Both the position numbers and the translations under genes were made by a program. From contig NZ_JANUGQ010000003.1 of assembly GCF_024756275.1 (NCBI RefSeq), forward strand, positions 342,583 through 406,582: 64,000 nt of DNA. The letters run 5' to 3'. Below the pieces are notes generated by a model. The model was not told the DNA's origin and did no database searches. It worked only from the letters and a program-made list of their open reading frames with translations. This document shows, piece by piece, positions 25,681 to 34,471 of this stretch (its first letter is position 1; each line of letters begins with the position of its first letter). Source of the stretch: Streptomyces pyxinae. Lineage in GTDB: Bacteria; Actinomycetota; Actinomycetes; Streptomycetales; Streptomycetaceae.

Positions 25681-26715
25681 ATGGAGCTGGAACTGCGGCA
25701 CCTCCGCATTCTGCTGGCGATCGCCGAAGCAGGCAGCCTGAGCCGGGCCGCCGCCGCCCTGATGCTGTCCCAGCCCGCGATGTCCACCCAGCTCCGGCGC
25801 ATCGAGGCGTCCTTCGGCCGGCCCCTCTTCGAACGCACCGCGCGCGGAGTGGTGCCCACCCGCACCGGCGAGCTGGTGCTCGCCCACGCGCGGGACGCGG
25901 TGGCCAGCGCCGAACGGATCCGCAACTGCCGTTCCAGCCCCGGCACCGGCCATGAGCCGGTCACCTTCGGCGGCACCCCGGGGCCGCTGCTCGGCCAGCT
26001 CACGCTGCATCTGCCCGGGGCGCTGAGCAATCCCGTGCACTTCACCCAGTTCTCCTCCACCGGTGAGGCGCTGGCGGCGGCGGCCGACCGCTCGGTGGAC
26101 GCGGTCTGTCTGGTCGACATGGACGGCTTCGGCGCGGTACCGCCGGACGGGGTGTACCTCGATGTCATCGGGGTGGAGCCGGTGGCCGTGATGCTGCCCG
26201 CCGGACACCGGCTGGCCGGCCCGGAGAGCGCCGACCGTACCGGTGGCGCCGACCGTATCGACGGCGCTGACGGCATCGACGGCGCCGACCGTATCGACCG
26301 TACTGAAGGCGGGGAACGTGCCGACCGCACCGGATGTGTCGAGCTCGCGGAACTCGCCGGGGAGACCTGGCTGTTGCCGCCCGACGACCCCGGGTGCGAC
26401 GACTACGGGGCGCTGGTGGACGCGTGCGCGGCGGCCGGTTTCGTCCCGCGCGTCTCACCGCACCGGCTCCAGGACGTCGGCCTGCTCTGCGATCTGATCG
26501 CCCAGGGTATGGGGATCACCGTCGCCCAGGGCTCGGCCCGGCCCCGCGAGGGCGTGGCGCTGCGGCGGCTGACCGGCGACCCGATGCGCGCCCGCCATGT
26601 GCTGGTGGTCCACCGGGACTCCCCACTGGCGCCCGCCCGGCCGCTGCTGACCCGGCTGGCCGAGGACGCCTTCCGGGCCCGCTGCCTGAGCGCGGGCCGG
26701 CAGCCGTCCCGGTGA
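25681..26715 (+). CDS. LysR family regulator with an internal repeat insertion
   Basis: 344-aa LysR-type transcription factor. The N-terminal winged helix-turn-helix occupies residues 1-60 (ELRHLRILLAIAEAGSLSRAA, QPAMSTQLRRIEASFGRPLFER), and a periplasmic-binding-protein-like effector domain follows. Residues about 183-206 are an unusual low-complexity insertion of GADRID-type hexapeptides encoded by an 18-bp tandem repeat (26227-26298). It probably forms a surface loop. Ligand and target genes are unknown; the protease and the nitrilase-family gene are the nearest neighbours. The last codons are part of a 56-bp duplication (26701-26799). Confidence 0.88.
   Translation: MELELRHLRILLAIAEAGSLSRAAAALMLSQPAMSTQLRRIEASFGRPLFERTARGVVPTRTGELVLAHARDAVASAERIRNCRSSPGTGHEPVTFGGTPGPLLGQLTLHLPGALSNPVHFTQFSSTGEALAAAADRSVDAVCLVDMDGFGAVPPDGVYLDVIGVEPVAVMLPAGHRLAGPESADRTGGADRIDGADGIDGADRIDRTEGGERADRTGCVELAELAGETWLLPPDDPGCDDYGALVDACAAAGFVPRVSPHRLQDVGLLCDLIAQGMGITVAQGSARPREGVALRRLTGDPMRARHVLVVHRDSPLAPARPLLTRLAEDAFRARCLSAGRQPSR
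26227..26298 (+). repeat. 18-bp coding tandem repeat within LysR gene
   Basis: Four in-frame 18-bp units: 26227 (degenerate), 26245, 26263 and 26281. They encode Gly/Ser-Ala-Asp-Arg/Gly-Ile/Thr-Asp/Gly hexapeptides. Confidence 0.8.
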
Positions 26716-26799
26716 GCGGTGAACGACGGCCGGCCGCCGGGGGCCCCGGTGACCGTCAGCCGTCCCGGTGAGCGGTGAACGACGGCCGGCCGCCGGGGG
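26701..26799 (+). repeat. Exact 43-bp direct repeat, period 56 bp
   Basis: 26701-26743 and 26757-26799 are identical over 43 bases. The first copy contains the last four codons and stop of the LysR gene, so the duplication generated a second, noncoding copy of the gene end. Confidence 0.9.
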
Positions 26800-26826
26800 G
26801 ACGACCCCCGGGCCCGGCTCGGAGGT

Positions 26827-27627
26827 TCACCGTCCCGGCGGCGGGGGAGTGCCGAGGAGGCGGTCCTTGAGGGCCGGGAACTGCTCGCGGGTCTCGGCCA
26901 CCCGGGCCGGGTCCAGGGTGACGGTCAGGATCTCCTCGCCCGTCCCCGCCTCGGCCAGCACCTCGCCCCAGGGGTCCACCACCAGGCTGTGCCCGGCCTG
27001 CTCCACACCGGCGTGGCCGCCAGCGGTGCCGCAGGCCAGAACGTACGCCTGGTTCTCCACCGCCCGCGCCCGGCTGAGCAGCGTCCAGTGCTCGCGGCGG
27101 CGGGCGGGCCAGCCGGCCGAGACCACGAAGCCCAGCGCCCCGGCGTCCACCAGCCCCCGGAACAGCTCCGGGAAGCGGAGGTCGTAGCAGGTGGCCAGGC
27201 CCAGCGGGAGGTCCGGCACCGGGGCGGTGACCAGCTCGTCGCCCGGGGCCATCATGACCGCCTCGCCCTTGTCGAAGCCGAAGCGGTGGATCTTGCGGTA
27301 GCGGGCGACCGGTTCGCCCGACGGCCCGAAGACCAGGGCCGTGTTGTAGAGCCGGCCGTCCGGGGCGCGCTCCACCACCGAGCCCGCGTGCAGCCAGACG
27401 CCCGCGTCCGCCGCCGCCTCGCTCATCGCCCGGTACGTCGGCCCCTCGGCCGGTTCCGCCTCCGGCTCGAACAGGTCGTAGGCGAAGGCTCCGACGGGCC
27501 AGAGCTCGGGGAGAACCACCAGGTCCGCCACCCCGCGCCGGGCGCGTACCAGCGTGGCCACCCGGGCCCGCCGGGCGGCGACCGGTTCATCCTGGTCTAC
27601 AGCGATCTGGAGCAGAGAGACGCGCAC
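26827..27627 (-). CDS. Carbon-nitrogen hydrolase (nitrilase/omega-amidase family)
   Basis: 266-aa cytoplasmic hydrolase of the nitrilase superfamily. The catalytic Glu-Lys-Cys triad is visible in VVLPELWP, RYRKIHRFG and LATCYDLRFPELF. The pattern fits omega-amidase/YafV-like enzymes that hydrolyse small amides such as 2-oxoglutaramate; the substrate is not proven. Start GTG 27627 follows GGACGGTGG. A longer in-frame ATG at 27678 would add 17 non-conserved residues. It is divergent from the mycothiol-dependent enzyme gene; both promoters lie within 27628-27782. Confidence 0.9.
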   Translation of the reverse strand: MRVSLLQIAVDQDEPVAARRARVATLVRARRGVADLVVLPELWPVGAFAYDLFEPEAEPAEGPTYRAMSEAAADAGVWLHAGSVVERAPDGRLYNTALVFGPSGEPVARYRKIHRFGFDKGEAVMMAPGDELVTAPVPDLPLGLATCYDLRFPELFRGLVDAGALGFVVSAGWPARRREHWTLLSRARAVENQAYVLACGTAGGHAGVEQAGHSLVVDPWGEVLAEAGTGEEILTVTLDPARVAETREQFPALKDRLLGTPPPPGR

Positions 27628-27782
27628 ACTACCACCGTCCTGGCACGGATGCCGTCGATACGGGCCTACGATCGTCACACGAAAGCACTGCCGGGGTGCT
27701 CAAGGGCAGCGTAATTTAGCTGTGCGGCCGCGCCACGGCCATGACCACGCCCGCTGCCTCCGACAGTCCGCCGAGGGGACCC

Positions 27783-28607
27783 GTGACCGTCCACCCCAGT
27801 CTCCAGACCTACGCCGACGCCTGGACCCACTCGATCGAGGCGATAGCCGAGCTGGTCCAGCCACTTGTGGAGGGGGAGTGGAACCGCGCCACCCCCTGCC
27901 CGGGCTGGTCGGTCCGGGACATCGTCTCCCATGTGATCGGCATGGAGTGCGAGATGCTGGGGGACCCGCGCCCGATCCACTCGCTGCCGCGCGATCTCTA
28001 CCACGTACGCGGGGACTTCGCCCGCTACATGGAGGTGCCGGTGGATGTGCGGCGGCACCACACCGGGCCCGAGATGACGGCCGAGCTGGAGTATGTGCTC
28101 ATCCGCCGGGCCCGGAAGCTGCGCACCGAGAACCGTGCCCCCGACACCCTGGTACGCGCCCCGCTGGGCGCCGAGCAGTCGCTGGAACTGGCGTACCGGA
28201 TGCGGGCGTTCGACGTCTGGGTGCACGAGCAGGACCTGCGGACCGCGCTGGGCGTCCCGGGCAACCTGGACTCGCCGGGCGCCCATGTCGTCCGGGACAC
28301 CCTGCTGCTGACCCTGCCGAAGGTGGTCGCCCGGGACGCGGGCGCGCCGCCCGGCTCGGCGGTGGTGCTCGACGTGCACGGCCCGGTGGAGTTCCTGCGG
28401 ACGGTCCGGGTGGACGCCGACGGGCGCGGCACCGTCGACGGCACCCCCTCGCTGGGCCCGGCGGCGACGCTCGCCATGGACTGGGAGACCTTCGTGCGGC
28501 TGTCCTGCGGCCGGGTCCGGCCCGCCGCGGTGGCGGACCGGGTCAAGACCGACGGCGACGAGGAGCTGGCGGCGGCGATCCTCGCCTCGCTCGCGGTGAC
28601 GCCCTGA
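27783..28607 (+). CDS. Maleylpyruvate isomerase family mycothiol-dependent enzyme
   Basis: 274-aa member of the DinB-like/MDMPI family. These enzymes use mycothiol as thiol cofactor, the actinobacterial counterpart of glutathione. The N-terminal four-helix bundle carries PCPGWSVRDIVSHVIGME with a metal-binding His, and FDVWVHEQDLR holds the second His. A C-terminal SCP-2-like domain of about 90 residues follows. GTG 27783 has GAGGGG upstream and gives the family-typical start TVHPSLQTYADAW; ATG 27741 is an alternative. The reaction on its natural substrate is unknown. Confidence 0.85.
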   Translation: MTVHPSLQTYADAWTHSIEAIAELVQPLVEGEWNRATPCPGWSVRDIVSHVIGMECEMLGDPRPIHSLPRDLYHVRGDFARYMEVPVDVRRHHTGPEMTAELEYVLIRRARKLRTENRAPDTLVRAPLGAEQSLELAYRMRAFDVWVHEQDLRTALGVPGNLDSPGAHVVRDTLLLTLPKVVARDAGAPPGSAVVLDVHGPVEFLRTVRVDADGRGTVDGTPSLGPAATLAMDWETFVRLSCGRVRPAAVADRVKTDGDEELAAAILASLAVTP

Positions 28608-28631
28608 CGCCCTGCCCCCCCGCCGTACTGA

Positions 28632-28773
28632 CACCGGTTGCCTGACTCCCCGCCGCTCCGGCCCCTTGCCGGTTCGGCCCCCTGCCCGCCCTGCCCCCCT
28701 GCCGGTCCGGGCCCCTGCCGGTCCGGGCCCCTGCCGCCCCGCCTGCCGCCCCGGCACCGGTTGCCTGACTCCC
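28632..28773 (+). repeat. 19-bp direct repeat flanking G+C-rich tandem words
   Basis: CACCGGTTGCCTGACTCCC occurs exactly at 28632-28650 and 28755-28773. Between them CCTGCCGGTCCGGGCC words repeat. All lie in the 208-base gap between convergent genes; no clear terminator was found. Confidence 0.8.
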
Positions 28774-28815
28774 GGAGAGCCGTACCCGGGCCTCCGGGGG
28801 AGCCGTACGTGCCGC

Positions 28816-30117
28816 TCAGGCGGGTACGTGGACCGCCTCCACCCGGCTGGCGACCAGCCGCTCCCGCTCGCGCCGGGCGGTACGGGCCCGCAGCCGCAGG
28901 ATCTGGGTGAGGCCGAGCGCCTGGAGGACGAAGACGGACGAGAGCGCGACCCGGTAGTCGTCGCCGGTGGCGTCCAGCAGCACCCCGATCGCCAGCAGGG
29001 TCGTCATGGAGGCGATGAAACCGCCCATATTGACGATGCCGGACGCGGTGCCTTGACGCTCCGCCGGGTTGGCCGGCCGGGCGAAGTCGAAGCCGATCAT
29101 GGACGCCGGGCCGCAGGCGCCGAGCACCAGACAGAGCACGACCAGCAGCGCCGCCGGGGCGTGGTCGCCCGGCCAGTAGAGGGTCACCGCCCAGAGGGTC
29201 GCCGTGGCGAGGACGGTGCCCACCGCCAGCGGGGCGCGGGCGGCGTGGTGCCGGGCGATGATCTGGCCGTACGCGAGACCGACGGCCATGTTGGAGAGCA
29301 CCACCAGGGTCAGCAGCCCGCCGGCCGTCTCCCGGCTCAGCCCCTGCGCCTCGACCAGGTACGGCAGCCCCCAGAGCAGCAGGAAGACCATGGCCGGGAA
29401 CTGGGTGGTGAAGTGCACCCACATCCCGAGCCGGGTGCCGGGCTCCCGCCACGACTGGGCGATCTGCCGCCGGACGAACCCGGGGCCGGTCTGGGCGGGC
29501 GGGGGCGGCTCGTACCCCTCGGGGTGGTCACGGAGGAAGAGCAGGGTCAGCAGCAGCACCACCAGCCCGGCGGCCGAGCTGCCCGCGAAGGTGACCGTCC
29601 AGCCGATGCCGTGCAGGGCGCGGGCGATGACCAGGGTGGAGATCAGATTGCCCGCCATTCCGATGAGCGCGGCGACCTGGGCGATCATCGGCCCGCGCCG
29701 GGCCGGGAACCAGCGGCTGCCGAGCCGCAGCACCGAGATGAACGTCAGCGCGTCGCCGCAGCCCAGCAGGGCGCGGGAGGCGAGCGCGGTGGCGTACGAG
29801 GGGGAGAGCGCGAAGCCCAGCTGGCCGAGGGTGAAGAGGGCCGCGCCCAGCAGCAGCACCTTCTTGGTGCCCAGCCGGTCCACCATCAGGCCGACGGGTA
29901 TCTGCATGCCCGCGTAGACCAGCAGCTGGAGTATGGAGAAGGTGGAGAGCGCGGAGGCGTTCACCCCGAAGCGGTCGGCGGCGTCGAGACCCGCCACCCC
30001 CAGGGACGTACGGAAGATGACGGCGACGAAGTAGACGGCGACGCCCACGGACCAGACGGCGACGGCGCGGCGCCCGCCGGGCGGGTCACCGGGCAGCCGG
30101 ACGGCGGAGCTGCTCAC
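28816..30117 (-). CDS. MFS transporter
   Basis: 433-aa major facilitator protein with about 12 hydrophobic helices. The conserved loop 2-3 motif appears as GLMVDRLGTKKVLLLG. Start GTG 30117 overlaps the stop of the GntR gene (GTGA) and has GAGGGGAGGAG upstream, so the two are translationally coupled. The transported substrate is unknown; an organic acid or sugar acid is typical for MFS genes paired with FadR-type regulators. The open frame continues upstream but only as an overlap with the regulator gene. Confidence 0.9.
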   Translation of the reverse strand: MSSSAVRLPGDPPGGRRAVAVWSVGVAVYFVAVIFRTSLGVAGLDAADRFGVNASALSTFSILQLLVYAGMQIPVGLMVDRLGTKKVLLLGAALFTLGQLGFALSPSYATALASRALLGCGDALTFISVLRLGSRWFPARRGPMIAQVAALIGMAGNLISTLVIARALHGIGWTVTFAGSSAAGLVVLLLTLLFLRDHPEGYEPPPPAQTGPGFVRRQIAQSWREPGTRLGMWVHFTTQFPAMVFLLLWGLPYLVEAQGLSRETAGGLLTLVVLSNMAVGLAYGQIIARHHAARAPLAVGTVLATATLWAVTLYWPGDHAPAALLVVLCLVLGACGPASMIGFDFARPANPAERQGTASGIVNMGGFIASMTTLLAIGVLLDATGDDYRVALSSVFVLQALGLTQILRLRARTARRERERLVASRVEAVHVPA

Positions 30118-30851
30118 CGCTCCTCCCCTCGCACCAGGTCCCGGACCCGGCTGACGTGCCGGTGGACGCAGTCGGCGGCGGCGTCGGCGTCCCCGGCGCG
30201 CAGCGCGGCGAGGATCTCGGCGTGCTCCGTGATGTTCTTGGCGATCCGGTCGGGGTGCGCCTCCATCACCGCGACGCCCATCCGGAGCTGGCGGTCGCGG
30301 AGCTGGTCGTAGAGGCGGGCGAGGATCTGGTTGCCGGCGTGCGCCACGATCTCGGCGTGGAAGCTGCGGTCGGCGAGCGAGACGGCCGCCAGGTCGCCCG
30401 CCTCGGCGTGCCGCCGCTGCTCGTCCAGCAGCTCCGCCAGCCGGGACAGCAGCCGCTCGGGGGCGGGGGCGGAGTCCTGGACGGCCTTGTGGACGGCGAA
30501 CCGCTCGACCAGCAGCCGGGTCTCCACCACGTCCGCGATCTCCTGGGCGGAGACGGCGAGGACCAGGGCGCCCTTCTTCGGGTACAGCTTGAGCAGACCC
30601 TCCATCTCCAGCTTGAGCAGCGCCTCCCGCACCGGGGTCCGGGAGACGCCCACCGCCTCCGCCAGCTCGCCCTCGGTGAGCAGGGTCCCGCCCTCGTAGC
30701 GGCGGTCGAGCACGGCCTGCTTGATGTGGCTGTAGACGCGGTCGGCGGCGGGCGGCCGCTTGCCGGCGGCGCGGGTGCCGGCGGGCGGGCCGGCCGGGGC
30801 GTCGGGCGTGGCGGCCGTGGCAGCGGTGGGGGAGGTGGCGAGCGTGGACAT
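30114..30851 (-). CDS. GntR family regulator (FadR/FCD type)
   Basis: 245-aa DNA-binding regulator. After an Ala/Pro-rich head of about 40 residues comes a winged helix (SHIKQAVLDRRYEGG, LLTEGELAEAVGVSRTPVREALLKLEMEGLL). A C-terminal all-helical FCD ligand domain follows, with metal-site His residues (FHAEIVAHAGN, ITEHAEIL). Start ATG 30851 coincides with the expected transcription start, so the mRNA is probably leaderless. It is coupled to the MFS gene downstream and likely represses both until an effector binds. Confidence 0.9.
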   Translation of the reverse strand: MSTLATSPTAATAATPDAPAGPPAGTRAAGKRPPAADRVYSHIKQAVLDRRYEGGTLLTEGELAEAVGVSRTPVREALLKLEMEGLLKLYPKKGALVLAVSAQEIADVVETRLLVERFAVHKAVQDSAPAPERLLSRLAELLDEQRRHAEAGDLAAVSLADRSFHAEIVAHAGNQILARLYDQLRDRQLRMGVAVMEAHPDRIAKNITEHAEILAALRAGDADAAADCVHRHVSRVRDLVRGEER

Positions 30852-30857
30852 GCGTAC

Positions 30858-30885
30858 AGGATAGATACAAGTAGCGGCCATCCAA
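30858..30885 (-). promoter_or_regulatory. Promoter of GntR-MFS operon
   Basis: On the minus strand TTGGAT (30885-30880) and TATCCT (30863-30858) are separated by 16 bases. TATCCT lies 6 bases before the start codon, which suggests leaderless transcription. The spacer contains TTGTATC, which could be a half operator for the GntR protein. Confidence 0.5.
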
Positions 30886-30980
30886 GAGGGGCGTCCGGGA
30901 TGCGGACACTCTCCGGGGCCCTTCGGGACCGGTGGCCCTTGCGCGGTACGGCCCGCGCCGTCCGTCCCGTGCCGTCCGTG

Positions 30981-31067
30981 CGGCTGTCCGACGGCCCACG
31001 CCGTCGGTCCGGCTGTCCGACGGCACGGGCCGTCCGTGCGGCTGTCCGATCGCCCCTGGCCGCCGTG
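30981..31067 (+). repeat. 29-bp tandem repeat, three copies
   Basis: CGGCTGTCCGA begins units at 30981, 31010 and 31039, an exact 29-bp period with diverged tails. Further GTGCGGTACGGG words follow to about 31145. The array fills part of the 371-base gap between the P450 and GntR genes; no gene is supported in the gap. Confidence 0.8.
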
Positions 31068-31222
31068 CGGTACGGGCCCCCGGGCCTCCCGGCCTCTCTC
31101 CGGCGGTGCGGTACGGGCCTTCGGCGTCGCGTGCGGTACGGGGCCTCCGGCCGGGTTCCGGTGCCGGCGGCGGCGCCGGTCGGCCGGTCACCGGTCGGCG
31201 CCGGCCGCTGCCGCTCGGCCGG

Positions 31223-32437
31223 TCACCAGCGGACGGGCAGCCGCAGCGGGAAGCGCCGGATGGTGTGCTCGTCCCACTCCACCTCGTCCGGCGGGGCGGC
31301 GAGCCGGAGCTCCGGGAAGCGGGCGAAGAGACTGCCGACCGCGATCTCCAGCTCGGTGGTGGCCAGCGAGGCGGCCGGGCAGTGGTGACCGCCCCAGCCG
31401 AAGGTCATGTGCGCCCGTGCCGGACGGTAGGGGTCGAGCACATCGGGGCGGACGTACCGGCCCGGGTCGCGGTTGGCGGCCAGATAGGAGACGTGCACGT
31501 ACTCGCCCGCCCGGATGACCACCCCGCACAGCTCGACGTCCTCGGTGGCCACCCGGGGGATGCCCACGCCCTTGCGGAACGGGATGTAGCGCAGCGCCTC
31601 GGCCACCATCGCCGGCAGCATCTCCGGATGGGCGCGGAGCAGCGCGGAGAGGTGGGGGCGGCTGAGGAAGAGATAGCCGATGTCGCTGATCTGGCAGGTG
31701 GAGGTGTCCAGTCCGCTGAGCAGCAGGGTGGCCGCCATGACCGCCAGCTCCCGGTCGGTCAGCCGGTCGGCGCCGTCCGCGTCCTGCCGGGCCCGGGCGA
31801 GCGCGCTGATCAGGTCCTCGCCGGGCGTCCGGTGCCGCTCGGTCACCAGACCGGCGAAGTAGGCGTGCAGGGCCGCCTTGGCCTCCGCCGCCGCCCGTCC
31901 GGCCCCGGCGCCGGTGGCCAGCAGCCGGTGGGCCTCCCGCCGCAGCCGCTCCCGGTCGGCCGGGGGGACGCCCAGCAGCTCGCAGATCAGCTGGTGCGGC
32001 AGCGGGTCGGAGAGGTGCCGCACCAGATCGGCGGGGGGGCCGTGGTCGGCCATCCGGTCCAGCAGTCCGTCCGTGATCCGCTGGACGGCCGGCCGGACGG
32101 TCTGCACCGCCTGCGGGGTGAACGCCTGGGCCACCAGGGCGCGCAGCCGGGTGCTCCGGGGCGGGTCCATCACATTGATCGACTCGGGCGAGACGATCGG
32201 CTCGGGAGTCAGCCGGGGGTAGTCGCGGCCGGCGACGGCGGCCCGGCTGAAGCGCGGGTCGGTGGTGACCTTCCGTACGCCCTCGAAGCTGGTGACGAGC
32301 CACGCCTCACCCGCGCCGTGCGGCAGCCGTACCCGGGAGATGGGCCCCAGCCGCATGAGGCGGGCGAGTTGCGGGTCGAAGTCGAGTTCGCGGCTGTGGT
32401 GGAAGGTGCACGTGACTGCGCGCGGAGGGGGAAGCAC
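31223..32437 (-). CDS. Cytochrome P450
   Basis: 404-aa bacterial class I P450. I-helix oxygen-binding region LLLSGLDTSTCQ (Ser instead of the usual Ala before Gly), K-helix ExxR as EALRY, and heme loop FGWGGHHCPAASLA with the Cys thiolate are all visible. It is therefore probably a functional monooxygenase of unknown substrate. No ferredoxin or reductase gene is adjacent. Start GTG 32437 has GGAG seven bases upstream; GTG 32464 is less likely. A 492-base purine/G-rich gap lies upstream. Confidence 0.9.
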   Translation of the reverse strand: MLPPPRAVTCTFHHSRELDFDPQLARLMRLGPISRVRLPHGAGEAWLVTSFEGVRKVTTDPRFSRAAVAGRDYPRLTPEPIVSPESINVMDPPRSTRLRALVAQAFTPQAVQTVRPAVQRITDGLLDRMADHGPPADLVRHLSDPLPHQLICELLGVPPADRERLRREAHRLLATGAGAGRAAAEAKAALHAYFAGLVTERHRTPGEDLISALARARQDADGADRLTDRELAVMAATLLLSGLDTSTCQISDIGYLFLSRPHLSALLRAHPEMLPAMVAEALRYIPFRKGVGIPRVATEDVELCGVVIRAGEYVHVSYLAANRDPGRYVRPDVLDPYRPARAHMTFGWGGHHCPAASLATTELEIAVGSLFARFPELRLAAPPDEVEWDEHTIRRFPLRLPVRW

Positions 32438-32929
32438 CGGAGAACTCCACGGGGGACGGGGCACGGGGGCGGGTGCGCGGGCGGTGGGGTGGTGGTGAAA
32501 GTCCGCATGTGCGGCGGGTGATGACGGTGTCTCGGCGGGAACGGCGGGAGGGAGCGAGCACGGGGAGAGCCGGGGAGGGTGGGAGATCGAGGGGGGCGGG
32601 GAGGGCGGAGAGGGGGTGGAGAGGGAGGCGTGTGGGGGGGGGTGCGGACGCGGGTCGCCGGGGGTGATCGGAGGCGTTGGGGGTGTGGGGGTGGCGCGGG
32701 GGGTGATATTCCCATCGGAGGCTGGGTGGTGGCGGCGCCGTGAACGGGCGAGACAGGGATCCTGACCCGCACAAAAGCTGCCAAACCACCCGTACTGGGC
32801 CGATCGAATTCACTCTTTCGAGATTCCCCGGTTCTCGGGCGCATCCATCCGGGCTGTTCAACTGTCTACTGAACGGGCCTGTTTTTCCTGGGCTCTCCCC
32901 ACAACATTCGCCTCACCGGAGTGTTCTCC
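32438..32929. other. 492-base gap between divergent P450 and carboxypeptidase genes
   Basis: No gene is supported. From about 32510 to 32670 the plus strand is a G/A-rich purine tract. From 32700 the DNA is closer to average and probably holds the carboxypeptidase promoter. GTTCA-N9-TGAAC at 32856-32874 is an imperfect operator-like inverted repeat 56 bases before the start. Confidence 0.5.
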
Positions 32930-33865
32930 TTGAAGATCAGCACAGCGACCCTGCGCAGGACCACGACGACCGTGCTGGCGAGCGGCCTGATAGCGCTGGC
33001 ATCGCCGCTGGCCGCCACCACCGCGCACGCCGCCGCGGCCCCGGCGGTCAGCGGCGCGGGTGCGTACCTGCTCGACAACGCCAAGGGCACCAAGCTGTAC
33101 GGCAAGGCCGACAACACGCGTCGGCAGATGGCCAGTACGACGAAGATCATGACCGCCGCCGTGGTGCTCTCCCAGCCGAAGGTCGACCTCAACCGCAAGG
33201 TGACCATCAAGAAGGAGTACCGCGACTACGTCAAGAAGGAGGGCGCCAGCACGGCCGACCTCCAGATCGGTGACAAGGTGACGGTCGGTCAGCTGCTCTA
33301 CGGGCTGCTGCTGCCGTCCGGTTGCGACGCCGCCTACGCGCTCGCCGACACCTATGGCACCGGCTCCACGCCGGCCGCCCGCACCAAGTCGTTCATCGCC
33401 AAGATGAACCAGCAGGCGAAGTCGCTCAACCTGAAGAACAGCGGCTTCGACTCGTTCGACGGCATCTCCGGCGGTGGCAAGAACTACACCACCCCGGCCG
33501 ACCTGGCGCAGATCGCCCGGTACGCGATGAGCAAGCCGGCCTTCCGCAACGTCGTGAAGTCCCCGTCGTACAGGGGCAACGCGGTCGCGAGCACCGGCAA
33601 GACCCGTACGTACACCTGGTACAACACCAACCAGCTGCTCAAGTCCTACAAGGGCGCCATCGGCGTGAAGACCGGCACCGGCACCGCCGCCGGCCCCTGC
33701 CTGGTCTTCGCCGCCACCCGGGGCAACAAGACGCTCATCGGCGTCGTCCTCAACGGCAAGGACCGCTACAAGGACGCGGCCAAGCTGCTCGACTACGGCT
33801 TCGGCACCAAGAGCGCCACGTCCATGAAGCTCGCCCCGCTGCCCAAGGGCGCCCAGCGCGACTGA
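32930..33865 (+). CDS. D-alanyl-D-alanine carboxypeptidase (S11 family)
   Basis: 311-aa secreted or membrane-associated penicillin-binding protein that trims D-Ala from peptidoglycan stem peptides. Signal peptide residues 1-35 end in ATTAHA. Active-site motifs: SxxK as STTK, SxN-equivalent as SGC (in LLPSGCDAAYAL), and KTG as GVKTGTGTAAG. Cys at the third motif position is common in Streptomyces homologues. I chose TTG 32930 because GGAG lies 8 bases upstream; GTG 32921 overlaps that ribosome site. It ends at a 21-bp bidirectional terminator. Confidence 0.92.
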   Translation: MKISTATLRRTTTTVLASGLIALASPLAATTAHAAAAPAVSGAGAYLLDNAKGTKLYGKADNTRRQMASTTKIMTAAVVLSQPKVDLNRKVTIKKEYRDYVKKEGASTADLQIGDKVTVGQLLYGLLLPSGCDAAYALADTYGTGSTPAARTKSFIAKMNQQAKSLNLKNSGFDSFDGISGGGKNYTTPADLAQIARYAMSKPAFRNVVKSPSYRGNAVASTGKTRTYTWYNTNQLLKSYKGAIGVKTGTGTAAGPCLVFAATRGNKTLIGVVLNGKDRYKDAAKLLDYGFGTKSATSMKLAPLPKGAQRD

Positions 33866-33949
33866 CGCGCACGCGCACCGGGCCGGGACCGGATCATTCC
33901 CGGTCCGGGCTGGGCCGGGTCCCTCCGGGCCGGGCTCCCGCGAGACCGG

Positions 33950-33992
33950 AACCGGGTGGTGACGGGAGAGACTCTCCCGTCACCACCCGGTT
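33950..33992. terminator. Very strong bidirectional terminator
   Basis: Perfect inverted repeat of 21 bases (33950-33970 with 33972-33992) around a single base, so about 19 bp can pair in a real hairpin. A short T run follows on the plus strand. It separates the convergent carboxypeptidase and stress-protein genes. Confidence 0.9.
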
Positions 33993-34015
33993 TCTGCGTC
34001 TTCCGTGTCGGCGGC

Positions 34016-34471
34016 CTAACTCCGCCCGGCGCCCCGCACCACGACCACCGGGCAGGGGGCGTGCTGGGTGACATGGAGGCTCACGGAGCCGAGCAGGGCG
34101 GCGCGGAAACCGCTGTGGCCCCGGTCTCCGACGACCAGCAGGGAGGCGCCCTCGGCGGACTCCAGCAGGGCCTGGGCCGCGTGGCCGTTGACGGCCCGGC
34201 GCTCCACCGCGGCGGCGACGGCCGGGTCGAGGGTGGTCTTCAGGGCCTCGTCCAGGGTGCGGCGGGCCAGATCCTCGGGGTCGAAGTCCGGCGGCGGCAT
34301 CGGGACCGGGCCGCCCGGGGCCATCCCCGCCCAGGAGGTGGCCGGGTACTCCCAGGCGATCACCGCCTGCAGGGGCTCACCGGTCAGCGCGGACTGCCCG
34401 GCGGCCCACCTCAGTGCCGCCAGAGACGGTTCGGAGCCGTCCACGCCCACGACGATCCTGCCTGTCGCCAT
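34016..34471 (-). CDS. Universal stress protein (UspA family)
   Basis: 151-aa single-domain Usp. N-terminal RIVVGVDGSEPS and C-terminal ATP-loop residues in VVGDRGHSGFRAALLGSVSLHVTQHAPCPVVVVR are clear. The G-x2-G-x9-G(S/T) nucleotide motif is nearly kept, as GDRGHSGFRAALLGS. Cytoplasmic, probably ATP-binding, induced by stress or stationary phase. ATG 34471 has GGAGG upstream; an ATG ten codons earlier lacks a ribosome site. It is divergent from cobL. Confidence 0.9.
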   Translation of the reverse strand: MATGRIVVGVDGSEPSLAALRWAAGQSALTGEPLQAVIAWEYPATSWAGMAPGGPVPMPPPDFDPEDLARRTLDEALKTTLDPAVAAAVERRAVNGHAAQALLESAEGASLLVVGDRGHSGFRAALLGSVSLHVTQHAPCPVVVVRGAGRS

